Source: Spirosoma lacussanchae (lineage in GTDB: Bacteria; Bacteroidota; Bacteroidia; Cytophagales; Spirosomataceae). From it: DNA of 64,000 nucleotides. Each line of letters begins with the position of its first letter. Position 1 is the stretch's first letter. The notes beneath the pieces are model-generated. The model searched no databases and was not told the DNA's origin. It saw only the letters and a list, made by a program, of their open reading frames with translations. The stretch covers positions 1,351,639 to 1,415,638 of the forward strand of contig NZ_SWJG01000001.1 of assembly GCF_005870035.1 (NCBI RefSeq). The letters are read 5' to 3'. A program made the translations under genes and the position numbers. This document shows positions 8,101 through 16,059 of the stretch, in pieces.

Positions 8101-10325
8101 TGTCACGAAAAAAAATTTCAATTCCACTCAGGTACGATTAGAAGGTATCGGTTTATAGCCTGGCTCGTCCCTGAGCGTGAATTTCAATTCCACTCAGGTA
8201 CGATTAGAAGATCTCGGGAGATTCATTCCAATCCCGCCCCAAACTATTATTTCAATTCCACTCAGGTACGATTAGAAGCGCTAAGGTCTGCACTAAGCGC
8301 AAGCCAGCACGACGCATTTCAATTCCACTCAGGTACGATTAGAAGTTTGGCGACGCTTTTATGCTAACAGCCGCCGACCTGATTTCAATTCCACTCAGGT
8401 ACGATTAGAAGGCCTACCAGCAGGGCAGGGGAGGAACAAGCAACTGGATTTCAATTCCACTCAGGTACGATTAGAAGGTCGTGGCCAATTTACTAGCTAC
8501 TGCGCTGTTGACATTTCAATTCCACTCAGGTACGATTAGAAGGTAGTCGCGAGGTAGGTCCATGACCTCGCGCTTCGTCATTTCAATTCCACTCAGGTAC
8601 GATTAGAAGGGCGTTCATTCGTAGCGGTAATAATCCGGTCACCCAATTTCAATTCCACTCAGGTACGATTAGAAGTGGGGATAGGTTGGAGGTCGCGCAT
8701 GAGCGCAATCCATTTCAATTCCACTCAGGTACGATTAGAAGTCTGTGCTCATCAGGTAGGGCAGGCGAACCGCATCATCATTTCAATTCCACTCAGGTAC
8801 GATTAGAAGTGTTACGTGTGGTTAGCGACTAGGATTAATTCGATAATTTCAATTCCACTCAGGTACGATTAGAAGGCTGATATAGACCACTGGCTCAAAC
8901 GGGATGTCTGAATTTCAATTCCACTCAGGTACGATTAGAAGATACGCGTCCGGGTAGTCCTGACAGGCACGGGCCAACATTTCAATTCCACTCAGGTACG
9001 ATTAGAAGCCATTTGCCGCAGCAGATTTCGGGCTTAGTGAACGGATTTCAATTCCACTCAGGTACGATTAGAAGGGTGCGTAAGAATCCGGTTTAACTAC
9101 TCGCAGAATATATTTCAATTCCACTCAGGTACGATTAGAAGCCAGCCCGCACCCTCATGCACATAGACGTTCATGGCATTTCAATTCCACTCAGGTACGA
9201 TTAGAAGCCTAGTCCAGCGAAATCGGATGAACTAGGCAACGATTTCAATTCCACTCAGGTACGATTAGAAGCCAGGACCCGTTTGTACTGGCTGTCTTCA
9301 AGTCCATATTTCAATTCCACTCAGGTACGATTAGAAGCCCTGCAATACCTGATTGATTTGGCTGATGCGTATTATTTCAATTCCACTCAGGTACGATTAG
9401 AAGCTCGGGGCAGAATCGAAACTGGCTCAGGTTGTTCACGATTTCAATTCCACTCAGGTACGATTAGAAGCCTAAATACGACTTCTCACTCTCAACCCGC
9501 ACCCATTTCAATTCCACTCAGGTACGATTAGAAGATAACGTCAGCAATGACAACCATAGTGGGGACTTCGATTTCAATTCCACTCAGGTACGATTAGAAG
9601 CTGTCAGGGTCTTTAAGATTCTTTTTAATAATACGAATTTCAATTCCACTCAGGTACGATTAGAAGGCATCGAGCTACATTAACGGCGACGTAATTTCCA
9701 AATTTCAATTCCACTCAGGTACGATTAGAAGCAGGTCGGTCCCGACGATGCCCAATAGTTTACCCTCATTTCAATTCCACTCAGGTACGATTAGAAGACC
9801 AGTAGCAAAAGCAGGGCAATAGCTAGTTGTTTCATATTTCAATTCCACTCAGGTACGATTAGAAGTCGTTTAGAGGGTGTCGCATCTCACGCCATTGAGC
9901 TAATTTCAATTCCACTCAGGTACGATTAGAAGTCAGGTTCCGCACCTGTTGCCAGATGCCCGTTGGCTATTTCAATTCCACTCAGGTACGATTAGAAGGG
10001 CATCAGCCGGGACGGTATGGCTATACGCAGCGCCATTTCAATTCCACTCAGGTACGATTAGAAGAACGCAAGCCAGGACGACGCCGGACGCCGGTTATGC
10101 ATTTCAATTCCACTCAGGTACGATTAGAAGTCGACCCCTCATCTGATAACCTGCTGATAGTAGACATTTCAATTCCACTCAGGTACGATTAGAAGTGCCA
10201 GCCCCTTGCGCGTGGCAGTGCTGGACTTTAATTTCAATTCCACTCAGGTACGATTAGAAGCCCGGCCGGAAACTCGACGGGCTTGCCAGTCGCTAATTTC
10301 AATTCCACTCAGGTACGATTAGAAG
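5160..10325 (-). CRISPR. CRISPR array, type I-B class repeat, 79 repeats and 78 spacers
   Basis: Counting by eye gives 79 copies of a 30-base repeat, starting ATTTCAATTCC and ending CGATTAGAAG on the plus strand, with spacers of 34-38 bases. All internal copies look identical. The left-most copy (5160-5189) differs at three bases (5162-5164), as expected of the oldest, trailer-end repeat. On the minus strand the repeat ends ATTGAAAT, matching the 8-base crRNA handle of type I-B systems. I therefore infer transcription right to left, with the leader beside cas2. Several spacer pairs are related to each other (6504-6537 with 6568-6603; 6043-6078 with 7548-7584; 6764-6800 with 8942-8978; 8279-8315 with 10065-10100). 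The many apparent ORFs through the array, reading FNSTQVRLE or QFHSGTIRS, are translations of the repeat and not genes. Confidence 0.99.
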
Positions 10326-10347
10326 CCGTGAAATTATCACGAAAAAA

Positions 10348-10372
10348 GTGCCTTCAGGCTGTCCAAAGGCAC
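10348..10372 (-). terminator. Terminator-shaped hairpin inside the CRISPR leader
   Basis: Inverted repeat GTGCCTT (10348-10354) and AAGGCAC (10366-10372) with an 11-base loop. On the minus strand it runs directly into TTTTTT (10347-10342), 16 bases before the first repeat. This is an odd place for a terminator if the array is read from the leader. It may instead attenuate array transcription, block read-through from the cas operon, or serve integration. Confidence 0.6.
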
Positions 10373-10390
10373 GCTGACAATTAATTTTTT

Positions 10391-10442
10391 GGCCTAAAAA
10401 TCGTCGATCGCCATTACTACGAAAAAGTCCGGCGATCGACGA
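10391..10442 (-). terminator. Terminator of the cas operon
   Basis: Perfect 12-bp stem, TCGTCGATCGCC at 10401-10412 paired with 10431-10442, 18-base loop. On the minus strand it is followed by TTTTT (10400-10396). It lies about 100 bases beyond the cas2 stop codon and is best read as the rho-independent end of the cas transcript. Confidence 0.75.
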
Positions 10443-10538
10443 CGGTTCAGTATCAGGCTTTTATAGCCAAACGGTGCATTATTGCTTGTCTTTACAGCAT
10501 GTCAAAGAACAATTCTGGCCAGACCGACGACATTCTCC

Positions 10539-10802
10539 TTACAAAAAGTTATCCGTCGACTGCCGTTCTACACCCACGATTTCCTTGTCGAGCCACTTCT
10601 GATCCCGGTTTTTGAACAGAATCAGGCTATCCTCGTCTTCGCGCATAATCCGCCGGGCTTCATAAAGCAGTTCTTTTAGCTGTACCTCCGTCATTTCACC
10701 CTCGAAAACAGAATTCTGTATCCAGTTCAAATACCGCCGACAGAGCTTCAGCATTTTGCCGACCCGCTTCTGCCCCATGTCATACACCAGAATCACGTAC
10801 AT
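10539..10802 (-). CDS. cas2: Cas2, CRISPR adaptation protein
   Basis: Cas2 bridges two Cas1 dimers to form the integrase that inserts new spacers at the leader end. The product from the ATG at 10802 has 87 residues and starts MYVILVYDMG, the first ferredoxin-like strand with the conserved Asp. It continues with RRYLNWIQNSVFEGEMTEVQ and SLILFK. An in-frame ATG 18 codons further upstream (10856) would add residues unlike the family, so the later start is preferred. It is the last gene of the cas operon, 95 bases after cas1. That gap contains GATTGAGTG-type repeats also seen near 60.3 kb. Confidence 0.96.
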   Translation of the reverse strand: MYVILVYDMGQKRVGKMLKLCRRYLNWIQNSVFEGEMTEVQLKELLYEARRIMREDEDSLILFKNRDQKWLDKEIVGVERQSTDNFL

Positions 10803-10897
10803 GTTTTTATGGAGTGATTGAGTGGATAAGCGATTGAGTGAAAAGCTGCGCAACAAGTACGCACGCCATCACGCATTCGCTCATTCAAAAAATTAAC
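10803..10897. repeat. Intergenic GATTGAGTG-type repeat between cas1 and cas2
   Basis: The gap contains two near-tandem copies of GATTGAGTG (GTGATTGAGTGG and GCGATTGAGTGAA) followed about 40 bases later by a partly inverted copy, CGCTCATTCAA. The same words in the same arrangement occur at 60263-60347, between unrelated genes. This looks like a dispersed intergenic palindrome rather than part of the CRISPR system; it could fold between cas1 and cas2 in the mRNA. Confidence 0.5.
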
Positions 10898-11905
10898 TTA
10901 CCACCAGGCCTTGAATGGTTTGTACTCCTCGATCCCCAGCAAATGCTTCTGAAGCTTGTAACACTCCAGCTTAATCAGGTGTCGATAACTCACGCTCCGA
11001 CCCAGGGCCCGGTGTTTGATCGTTTCTTTCAGCGCTGCGTCGAACTCCTCCAGAAACCGCTTCCGGGCCGCTTCTTTCATGACGCAGCCGCCCACCTCGG
11101 CCCGAAAGTCTGACGCCTGGAGCTGCCGCTTGTTCACCATACGGAAAATGAGCCGGTCAACCAGAATTGGTTTGAAAATCTCGGCCATGTCCAGCGCCAG
11201 CGAATACCGGCGCGCGCCCGGCTCGTGCAGAAAGCTAATGGTCGGGTTCAGCTGTGTATGATAAATCATGCTCAGACAGGCGGTGTAGCAGAGCATATTG
11301 CCAAATGAAATCAGCGCGTTCAACTCGTTTTGGGGTGGGCGTTTGCTGCGACCATCCAGACAGAATGTTTCCCCCACAATGGCATCGAAGCAGCTATAAT
11401 ATGTCTGGCGAATGTTGCCTTCAATACCCATCAGCGTCGGTACGTCCGGGGCGGTCGGTACGCTTGCCAGCAGCTGCTCTACCGTGGTAACGGCCGCTTC
11501 CAGGTCTTTCTGCCGATTGTTGTAGTACTTCAACACCCGCAAAATGTTGCAGGCTGCCCCTTCTACAAACGTTCGGGCAATGGCGATCCGCTTTTTGGGC
11601 GACAAATAATAGCGGGTTTGCTCGACCTGCATTTTGCCCGCCAGCAGATACTCCCTCGGCATAAACGAACCGGTATAATGCTCGTAATAGTCGAAGAAGT
11701 GAACGGCGATGCCTTCCTTGCCCAGAAAGTTATAAAGGGCCGAGTTGGCGTCCAGACTGCCGAAGACATACAGGTCCGACACCTGCTCAACGGGCAGAAA
11801 GCGCGGCTGTCCTTCCTGGCCGGCTTCGTCTACCGGCGTAAACTTCAGCGTGTTGTCCTGCCGACTCATGCGGCCAGCGTTGAAGAGGTATTTGGTTTGT
11901 TTCAT
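10898..11905 (-). CDS. cas1: Cas1, CRISPR spacer integrase (type I-B)
   Basis: Cas1 is the metal-dependent integrase that, with Cas2, inserts spacers into the array. The 335-residue product has the N-terminal beta domain (RFLPVEQVSDLYVFGSLDANSALYNFLGKEGIAVHFFDYYEHYTGSFMPRE) and the helical catalytic domain. The usual acidic and histidine ligands appear as MGIEGNIRQTYY (Glu), FLHEPGARRYSLALDMAEIFKPILVDRLIF (His, then Asp and Glu). The C-terminal CYKLQKHLLGIEEYKPFKAWW is typical of Cas1b proteins. Length and motifs are complete. It lies between the kinase-like gene (48-base gap) and cas2. Confidence 0.97.
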   Translation of the reverse strand: MKQTKYLFNAGRMSRQDNTLKFTPVDEAGQEGQPRFLPVEQVSDLYVFGSLDANSALYNFLGKEGIAVHFFDYYEHYTGSFMPREYLLAGKMQVEQTRYYLSPKKRIAIARTFVEGAACNILRVLKYYNNRQKDLEAAVTTVEQLLASVPTAPDVPTLMGIEGNIRQTYYSCFDAIVGETFCLDGRSKRPPQNELNALISFGNMLCYTACLSMIYHTQLNPTISFLHEPGARRYSLALDMAEIFKPILVDRLIFRMVNKRQLQASDFRAEVGGCVMKEAARKRFLEEFDAALKETIKHRALGRSVSYRHLIKLECYKLQKHLLGIEEYKPFKAWW

Positions 11906-11953
11906 AAAGTTGATGTAGCGAAGAGGCAGAGACGAATACTGTTTTACGCGGCC

Positions 11954-12487
11954 TTATCCGTTCAAAAAATAATTCCGAAACTGTACCAGTTCGGTTTGTT
12001 CAACGTCCAGATATCTGGCAAAAATCCGCTCGCCTACCTGCTCTTTCAAGGCCGATATGCCTACATCGATCAGCCGTAGGCCGTGTTCGGTGAGCAGAAT
12101 ATTATCAAACGCCAGGCCGCCCAGATCAGAAAGCCCGGGCCGACGTCTCGGCTTTAAATCTTGATGAACAAACCCCGCCTGATGTAAGGCCGTCAAATCA
12201 TCGGCAAACACATCATACCATAATTCCCAACGTTCAATTTCGTAAGCCCGGTAGTCAAACGGACGAATACGCTCCATGACCAGCATTTCGGCCTGTAGTT
12301 CTTCACTATAATCGAGTCGGATAAACCTGACCACCAAATCATTAATTGTGTTGGCGAACTTCATCTTTTCGGCTTCTGAACCAATATCGGAGCGCGTATC
12401 ACTCGTAAAGAGCTTAGCTACTTCGGTTTCCGATACAGCAATGACCGCGTTGTTTGCACCAGCCGACAGTTGACGAGGATATTTCAT
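11954..12487 (-). CDS. Protein-kinase-fold protein embedded in the cas operon
   Basis: A 177-residue protein with a compact protein-kinase-like layout. It shows a candidate ATP lysine (VAKLF, Lys25), helix-C acid (GSEAEK, Glu38 or Glu40), a hinge-like EMLVMERI (67-74), catalytic loop HQDLKP (108-113), the loop Asn in FDNILL (129) and a DFG-like DVG (141-143). The glycine-rich loop is reduced to AGANNAV. An insert of about 15 residues separates HQDLKP from the Asn, unlike the HRDxxxxN spacing of standard kinases. I believe similar short kinase-like proteins occur elsewhere in Cytophagales genomes, but I know of no standard type I-B gene like this. It lies between cas4 (63-base gap) and cas1 (48-base gap), on the same strand. 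A role in adaptation, or plain passenger status, are both open. Confidence 0.75.
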   Translation of the reverse strand: MKYPRQLSAGANNAVIAVSETEVAKLFTSDTRSDIGSEAEKMKFANTINDLVVRFIRLDYSEELQAEMLVMERIRPFDYRAYEIERWELWYDVFADDLTALHQAGFVHQDLKPRRRPGLSDLGGLAFDNILLTEHGLRLIDVGISALKEQVGERIFARYLDVEQTELVQFRNYFLNG

Positions 12488-12550
12488 ACTGGGTAGAGAA
12501 CAGAACGAACAGCTGGGCGGTGGCTATTGCTCCGCTTCGGCTGTCCGATT

Positions 12551-13066
12551 TTATTGACTGGATTCTTCGACATAGCAGAAATCAAAGTAACTGCACGCCC
12601 GGCATTTCGATTTGCTGATCCGACCCGGACACTGCTCACTATCCACGATCCGTTCAATATCTCGAATCCACTCTTCCACTACCGGGATATCCTCGGCTTC
12701 GAGCCGGACGGTCTGTGTCTGCCGCGGCTTGGGGTACTCGATCAATCCGGTTGCTCCGTCGATGCCATTTTTACGGAGCAGATAAAGATAAAACTGTACC
12801 TGGGCTACGTGCGAATGCTCCAGCTTGTCCGACTTCTTGATCTCATGTACCACTTTGTCATACGGGTCGTAGAAATCGATCTTAGAGCCATCAATCGTGA
12901 TTTCGCGGTATCGTTCGGCGCGTTGGGGGTAGGCGTGTTCGTGAAGCTGTTTTCCTTCGGTCACCGCTTCGGACGTGTGTTCCATACGGATTTGGTGCGC
13001 GTGCAGCCACATCTTCCGGTGGCATAGGTGGTAATAGTTGATAAGAGTTGCGTTGGCGTGAGCCAT
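12551..13066 (-). CDS. cas4: Cas4, RecB-like nuclease with iron-sulfur cluster
   Basis: Cas4 trims and orients pre-spacers so that they are integrated with the right PAM-side end. The 171-residue product has the RecB-type nuclease core: GKQLHEHAY, DGSKIDFYDPYDK (metal Asp), HEIKKSDKLE (Glu-x-Lys), and VAQVQFYLYLL (Gln motif). The iron-sulfur cysteines are Cys15 in YYHLCHRKMW and the C-terminal group in CPGRISKSKCRACSYFDFC. All expected ligands are present. It starts 5 bases after cas3 ends, so it is translated with the interference genes. Confidence 0.96.
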   Translation of the reverse strand: MAHANATLINYYHLCHRKMWLHAHQIRMEHTSEAVTEGKQLHEHAYPQRAERYREITIDGSKIDFYDPYDKVVHEIKKSDKLEHSHVAQVQFYLYLLRKNGIDGATGLIEYPKPRQTQTVRLEAEDIPVVEEWIRDIERIVDSEQCPGRISKSKCRACSYFDFCYVEESSQ

Positions 13067-13071
13067 AGATT

Positions 13072-15348
13072 CTACAGGAAATGGAAATCAGGTGAACGCT
13101 CTATTCGTTGATAACCAACTCCTTTAGTATACTCAAGATTAGTTGCCACCAGCGTATTCTGCTTGTCTTCCAATTTGATTTGATGCTCTTTAGGGCACTC
13201 CCACGGATAAGCCTGCACCAAAAGCTGGCTGGCTTCAATGTACTTACCTTCCTTCCTTTTAGCTTCGAATTCAGACCTTAGATTTTCGCACAGAATATCA
13301 ATCTTTAGATTAGTCTTATCAATAACGTCCTCAACCCAATCTGCCCAATCACCCGCATGAAATGTGCTTTCAAAATTGACGATACGTTCGTGATTAAAAC
13401 CAATTTGGAAATTTCGCTCTTGTTCTTCGGTATAGCCCTTTTCATAGACTTCATCGCAGGCATCGACCAAATGTTGCTCAGATAGCTCTTGTCCATCCAG
13501 TTTCAACAGAACACGCCATGTTTCATCTACGATAGCTTGGTCGTATATCCGTTTAGTATTGCCAATGCTAAGTTCAAAAAGGTATATTTCGGATGGTTTT
13601 TTACGCTTGCCAGCTCGGTTGACTCGGCCAAATCGTTGAATTAGCGCGTCAATCGGAGCATTCTCAATAAACGCAACATCATAATCAATATCTAAACTAA
13701 CCTCTACGGCCTGTGTAGCAATTAATAATCGAGGACGCTCCTTTCTGTCGTCTGCAGTAATACTCTTTTCAATCTCTTTACGGTCTTTGCGATGAAATCC
13801 ACCGTGCAATAGTTTGGGATTAAATTTATCAAAGGTTTGACTCAGTTTCTGACAAGTACTAACGTTGTTGACAATAATCAGTACAGTTTTCTTTCCTTCC
13901 TCTAGTATCTGTGTAATCTGCTCAGTTGAATCAATAACTGTTTTCTTAGGTTGGCAAATCAATTTATGGCGAATACGTTTTAATATATCTGCATCGGCTG
14001 GATTACCTGGATTTGGGCGAAGAATTCTCGATGTATCACCATCAAACAGTTCATTGACAATTCGATCAAGTAGAAACTTGGGAATGGTTGCCGACATCAA
14101 CAGAATTTTAGCGTTGCAAAACCGCTTAAGCCACTTTAGCGTTGCCAGCATCATCCCTGTTAGGTGTGCATCGTACGTATGGAATTCGTCAATGATAAAC
14201 AGTGCGTTTTGGTAGTCGAATAGACTCATATCCCATCCTTTACCATGTAGCGCATGTTTCAATACCTGATGCAACGTAGCAACTTTGACAGGATAGAATA
14301 ATTCACGGGAAGCAGACCGTTTATTTCGAGCAATCTCTTCGCTTTGTTGAAAATTGTTCGTTTCATTGATTGCTTCCTCATAGAAAAAATCAAGGGCTTT
14401 GCTGTGAAGAGCTGTTACACGTTCTTTCCCATAAACGCCCTTAAGTCTACGTACCATAGCATTGATACTGGCAGTATACGGCAACAAGTAAAACAGTCTG
14501 GCATTTTCCGTCTGATTGGCATACACCCAACTTAATGCTGCTTCCGTTTTCCCCGAACCCGTTGGCGCGTGTAAAATAACGTCGCCTATATAACGCTGCA
14601 TCCGCTCCTGAAATGGTCGAAAAGGTACTCGAACGATTTTGTTTTTGTTGTTTAGGGTAGTGGGGTAAAAATCTGTCAACTCAAGTCGTTTCCATACTGG
14701 CAAATCGCTTTCTGTCTTTGCAGAACCGATATGATCAGCAGCCATCAGCAATCCACGCATACGAGCTAGTTGTAACCTATCTGTCGGCTGTGATTGCTGC
14801 TTATCATTCATTAGAAGAAATTGAATTTCATCCGAATAGGCGTCTTTAGGAGAAACATTATTTGTTATTGGTGAAACATCGTTGAAAAGCGTACCCCATG
14901 CCTTAACGATCTCTTCAGCATTCTTTACCAATTCAGGGTCGTCGGATAGATGACAGGCTAAATCAGCTCCTATCTCGTAAAGAGAAAGTTTCTTGAAACC
15001 ATCTGAAACGATCCCTTTGTGATGCGTAGCAATGGCAAATAATTCGTCAATAGGAAGATTCAAGAACTGCTCACAAAACCAAAGTGAGATGAGTTCGTGG
15101 CGAATACTTACAACCGTTGTTCCCTTTTTCAGATTCGCTTGAAAGCTCTTGTGCAATTTGCCGATGTCATGCCATACAGCACAACGAATAGCTTTTTTTA
15201 GCCACTTGTTACGCTCGTCTTCAGTAAAAGGCAACCGGTTAACTAATTCAATGCCCGCTCGAACTACCCGTCGCGTATGTTCCTCAAGCGTCATGCAGAG
15301 GGCAAACGTTAGGTCATCACTTTTGGCTTTGTAAACGCTGAAATCCAT
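13072..15348 (-). CDS. cas3: Cas3, HD nuclease-helicase
   Basis: Cas3 is recruited by Cascade to the R-loop and unwinds and degrades the invading DNA. The 758-residue protein carries an N-terminal HD nuclease (His24; His60-Asp61 in AVWHDIGKLHKSF; further His in ATHHKG). A superfamily-2 helicase follows: Walker A APTGSGKTEAAL at about 261-272, DEFHTYD for motif II, MSATIP for motif III, ATQAVEVSLDIDYD and QRFGRVNRAGK for motifs V and VI. All catalytic motifs look intact. It sits 6 bases after cas5 and 5 bases before cas4. Base composition from here to cas8 is clearly more A/T-rich than the surrounding chromosome. Confidence 0.96.
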   Translation of the reverse strand: MDFSVYKAKSDDLTFALCMTLEEHTRRVVRAGIELVNRLPFTEDERNKWLKKAIRCAVWHDIGKLHKSFQANLKKGTTVVSIRHELISLWFCEQFLNLPIDELFAIATHHKGIVSDGFKKLSLYEIGADLACHLSDDPELVKNAEEIVKAWGTLFNDVSPITNNVSPKDAYSDEIQFLLMNDKQQSQPTDRLQLARMRGLLMAADHIGSAKTESDLPVWKRLELTDFYPTTLNNKNKIVRVPFRPFQERMQRYIGDVILHAPTGSGKTEAALSWVYANQTENARLFYLLPYTASINAMVRRLKGVYGKERVTALHSKALDFFYEEAINETNNFQQSEEIARNKRSASRELFYPVKVATLHQVLKHALHGKGWDMSLFDYQNALFIIDEFHTYDAHLTGMMLATLKWLKRFCNAKILLMSATIPKFLLDRIVNELFDGDTSRILRPNPGNPADADILKRIRHKLICQPKKTVIDSTEQITQILEEGKKTVLIIVNNVSTCQKLSQTFDKFNPKLLHGGFHRKDRKEIEKSITADDRKERPRLLIATQAVEVSLDIDYDVAFIENAPIDALIQRFGRVNRAGKRKKPSEIYLFELSIGNTKRIYDQAIVDETWRVLLKLDGQELSEQHLVDACDEVYEKGYTEEQERNFQIGFNHERIVNFESTFHAGDWADWVEDVIDKTNLKIDILCENLRSEFEAKRKEGKYIEASQLLVQAYPWECPKEHQIKLEDKQNTLVATNLEYTKGVGYQRIERSPDFHFL

Positions 15349-15354
15349 TTTAAA

Positions 15355-16059
15355 TCATTGCCAGTTGTGTAGATAGAAACTTTTGCCTTCGTTGGTTCTG
15401 AACAGATTACCGATTGATATTTCTTGACCAGTACCTGCTGCCAGATTAATGAAAACACGCGGATTGATCGGCTTTCGACCTGCCCCCACTCGCGTGTATT
15501 CTTCGTAAGCGTCGGCTAGTTGCACTAGCTGCCCGGCCACCTGCATACCTGGTGTAAATGGTAAAGCGCATCCACTAATTTTTGCCTGCGTAACAGCCTC
15601 AACTGCGACAACTCGAACCGATTCAAATCGGATTCGTAGTAAGTCCTGTGAGCGTCCCAATGCAGGTGTTCCAACTGGATAGCGGAAATAATCAATCCAA
15701 TCTGTGCGATTTAGCCAGAGAGTCAAACAAGGTTGAAGATCTCCCGTCGAGTCAGTTGCCGCTACTACATGAAACTCCCGCTTGTATGCATCCGTCCCTT
15801 TGGCGTGTGGCTTTACGTTACGGCCATCAAACTCTAACCGCTGGCGGGTTTCTAAGTCATTAGCTTCTGTTACGTATTGATAATGAAATCCAAACTGTAC
15901 TTCATCATGTGTTACAATACGTCCCAAACAGCAACCGATCAACCCCAATAGCGACGAGTAAGAAGGTACCGTCATGCAAAGCGCATTTCCTGAAAGGACA
16001 AATGGCAAACGTGGGGTTGCTGTCCATCCATCAAATTGAACTTCCAGCACTTCATTCAT
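15355..16059 (-). CDS. cas5: Cas5, Cascade subunit
   Basis: Cas5 caps the 5' handle of the crRNA in Cascade. The 234-residue product begins MNEVLEVQFDGWTATPRLPF, the usual first RAMP strand. It goes on to PSYSSLLGLIGCCLGRIVTHDEVQFGFHYQYV, the typical helix that packs on the crRNA handle. Its start overlaps the end of cas7 by 8 bases, so the two are probably translationally coupled. No Cas6-like catalytic role is expected since a separate cas6 exists. Subtype looks like the Cas5 of the Cst1/Cst2 branch of type I-B, from order and partners. Confidence 0.9.
   Translation of the reverse strand: MNEVLEVQFDGWTATPRLPFVLSGNALCMTVPSYSSLLGLIGCCLGRIVTHDEVQFGFHYQYVTEANDLETRQRLEFDGRNVKPHAKGTDAYKREFHVVAATDSTGDLQPCLTLWLNRTDWIDYFRYPVGTPALGRSQDLLRIRFESVRVVAVEAVTQAKISGCALPFTPGMQVAGQLVQLADAYEEYTRVGAGRKPINPRVFINLAAGTGQEISIGNLFRTNEGKSFYLHNWQ

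Larger units (their letters stand above)
10326..10538 (-). promoter_or_regulatory. CRISPR leader region between cas2 and the first repeat
   Basis: This 213-base gap holds no gene and abuts the youngest repeat. It has A/T runs (10342-10347, 10383-10390, 10396-10400). A short palindrome touching the repeat, CGTGA at 10327-10331 with TCACG at 10337-10341, could be a leader-anchoring element for spacer integration. Two larger hairpins, listed separately, are each followed by T runs on the minus strand. The array promoter should lie here, but I could not pick out a convincing TTTG/TAnnTTTG pair. Confidence 0.75.

Noticed and set aside
5984-10192. Many plus-strand ORFs across the array reading FNSTQVRLE or QFHSGTIRS
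   Set aside because: They are translations of the CRISPR repeat in two frames; unit lengths that happen to keep frame make them long.
5160-10325. Array read on the plus strand, leader on the left
   Set aside because: The degenerate repeat is at the left end, the ATTGAAAT handle is on the minus strand, and cas genes adjoin the right end.
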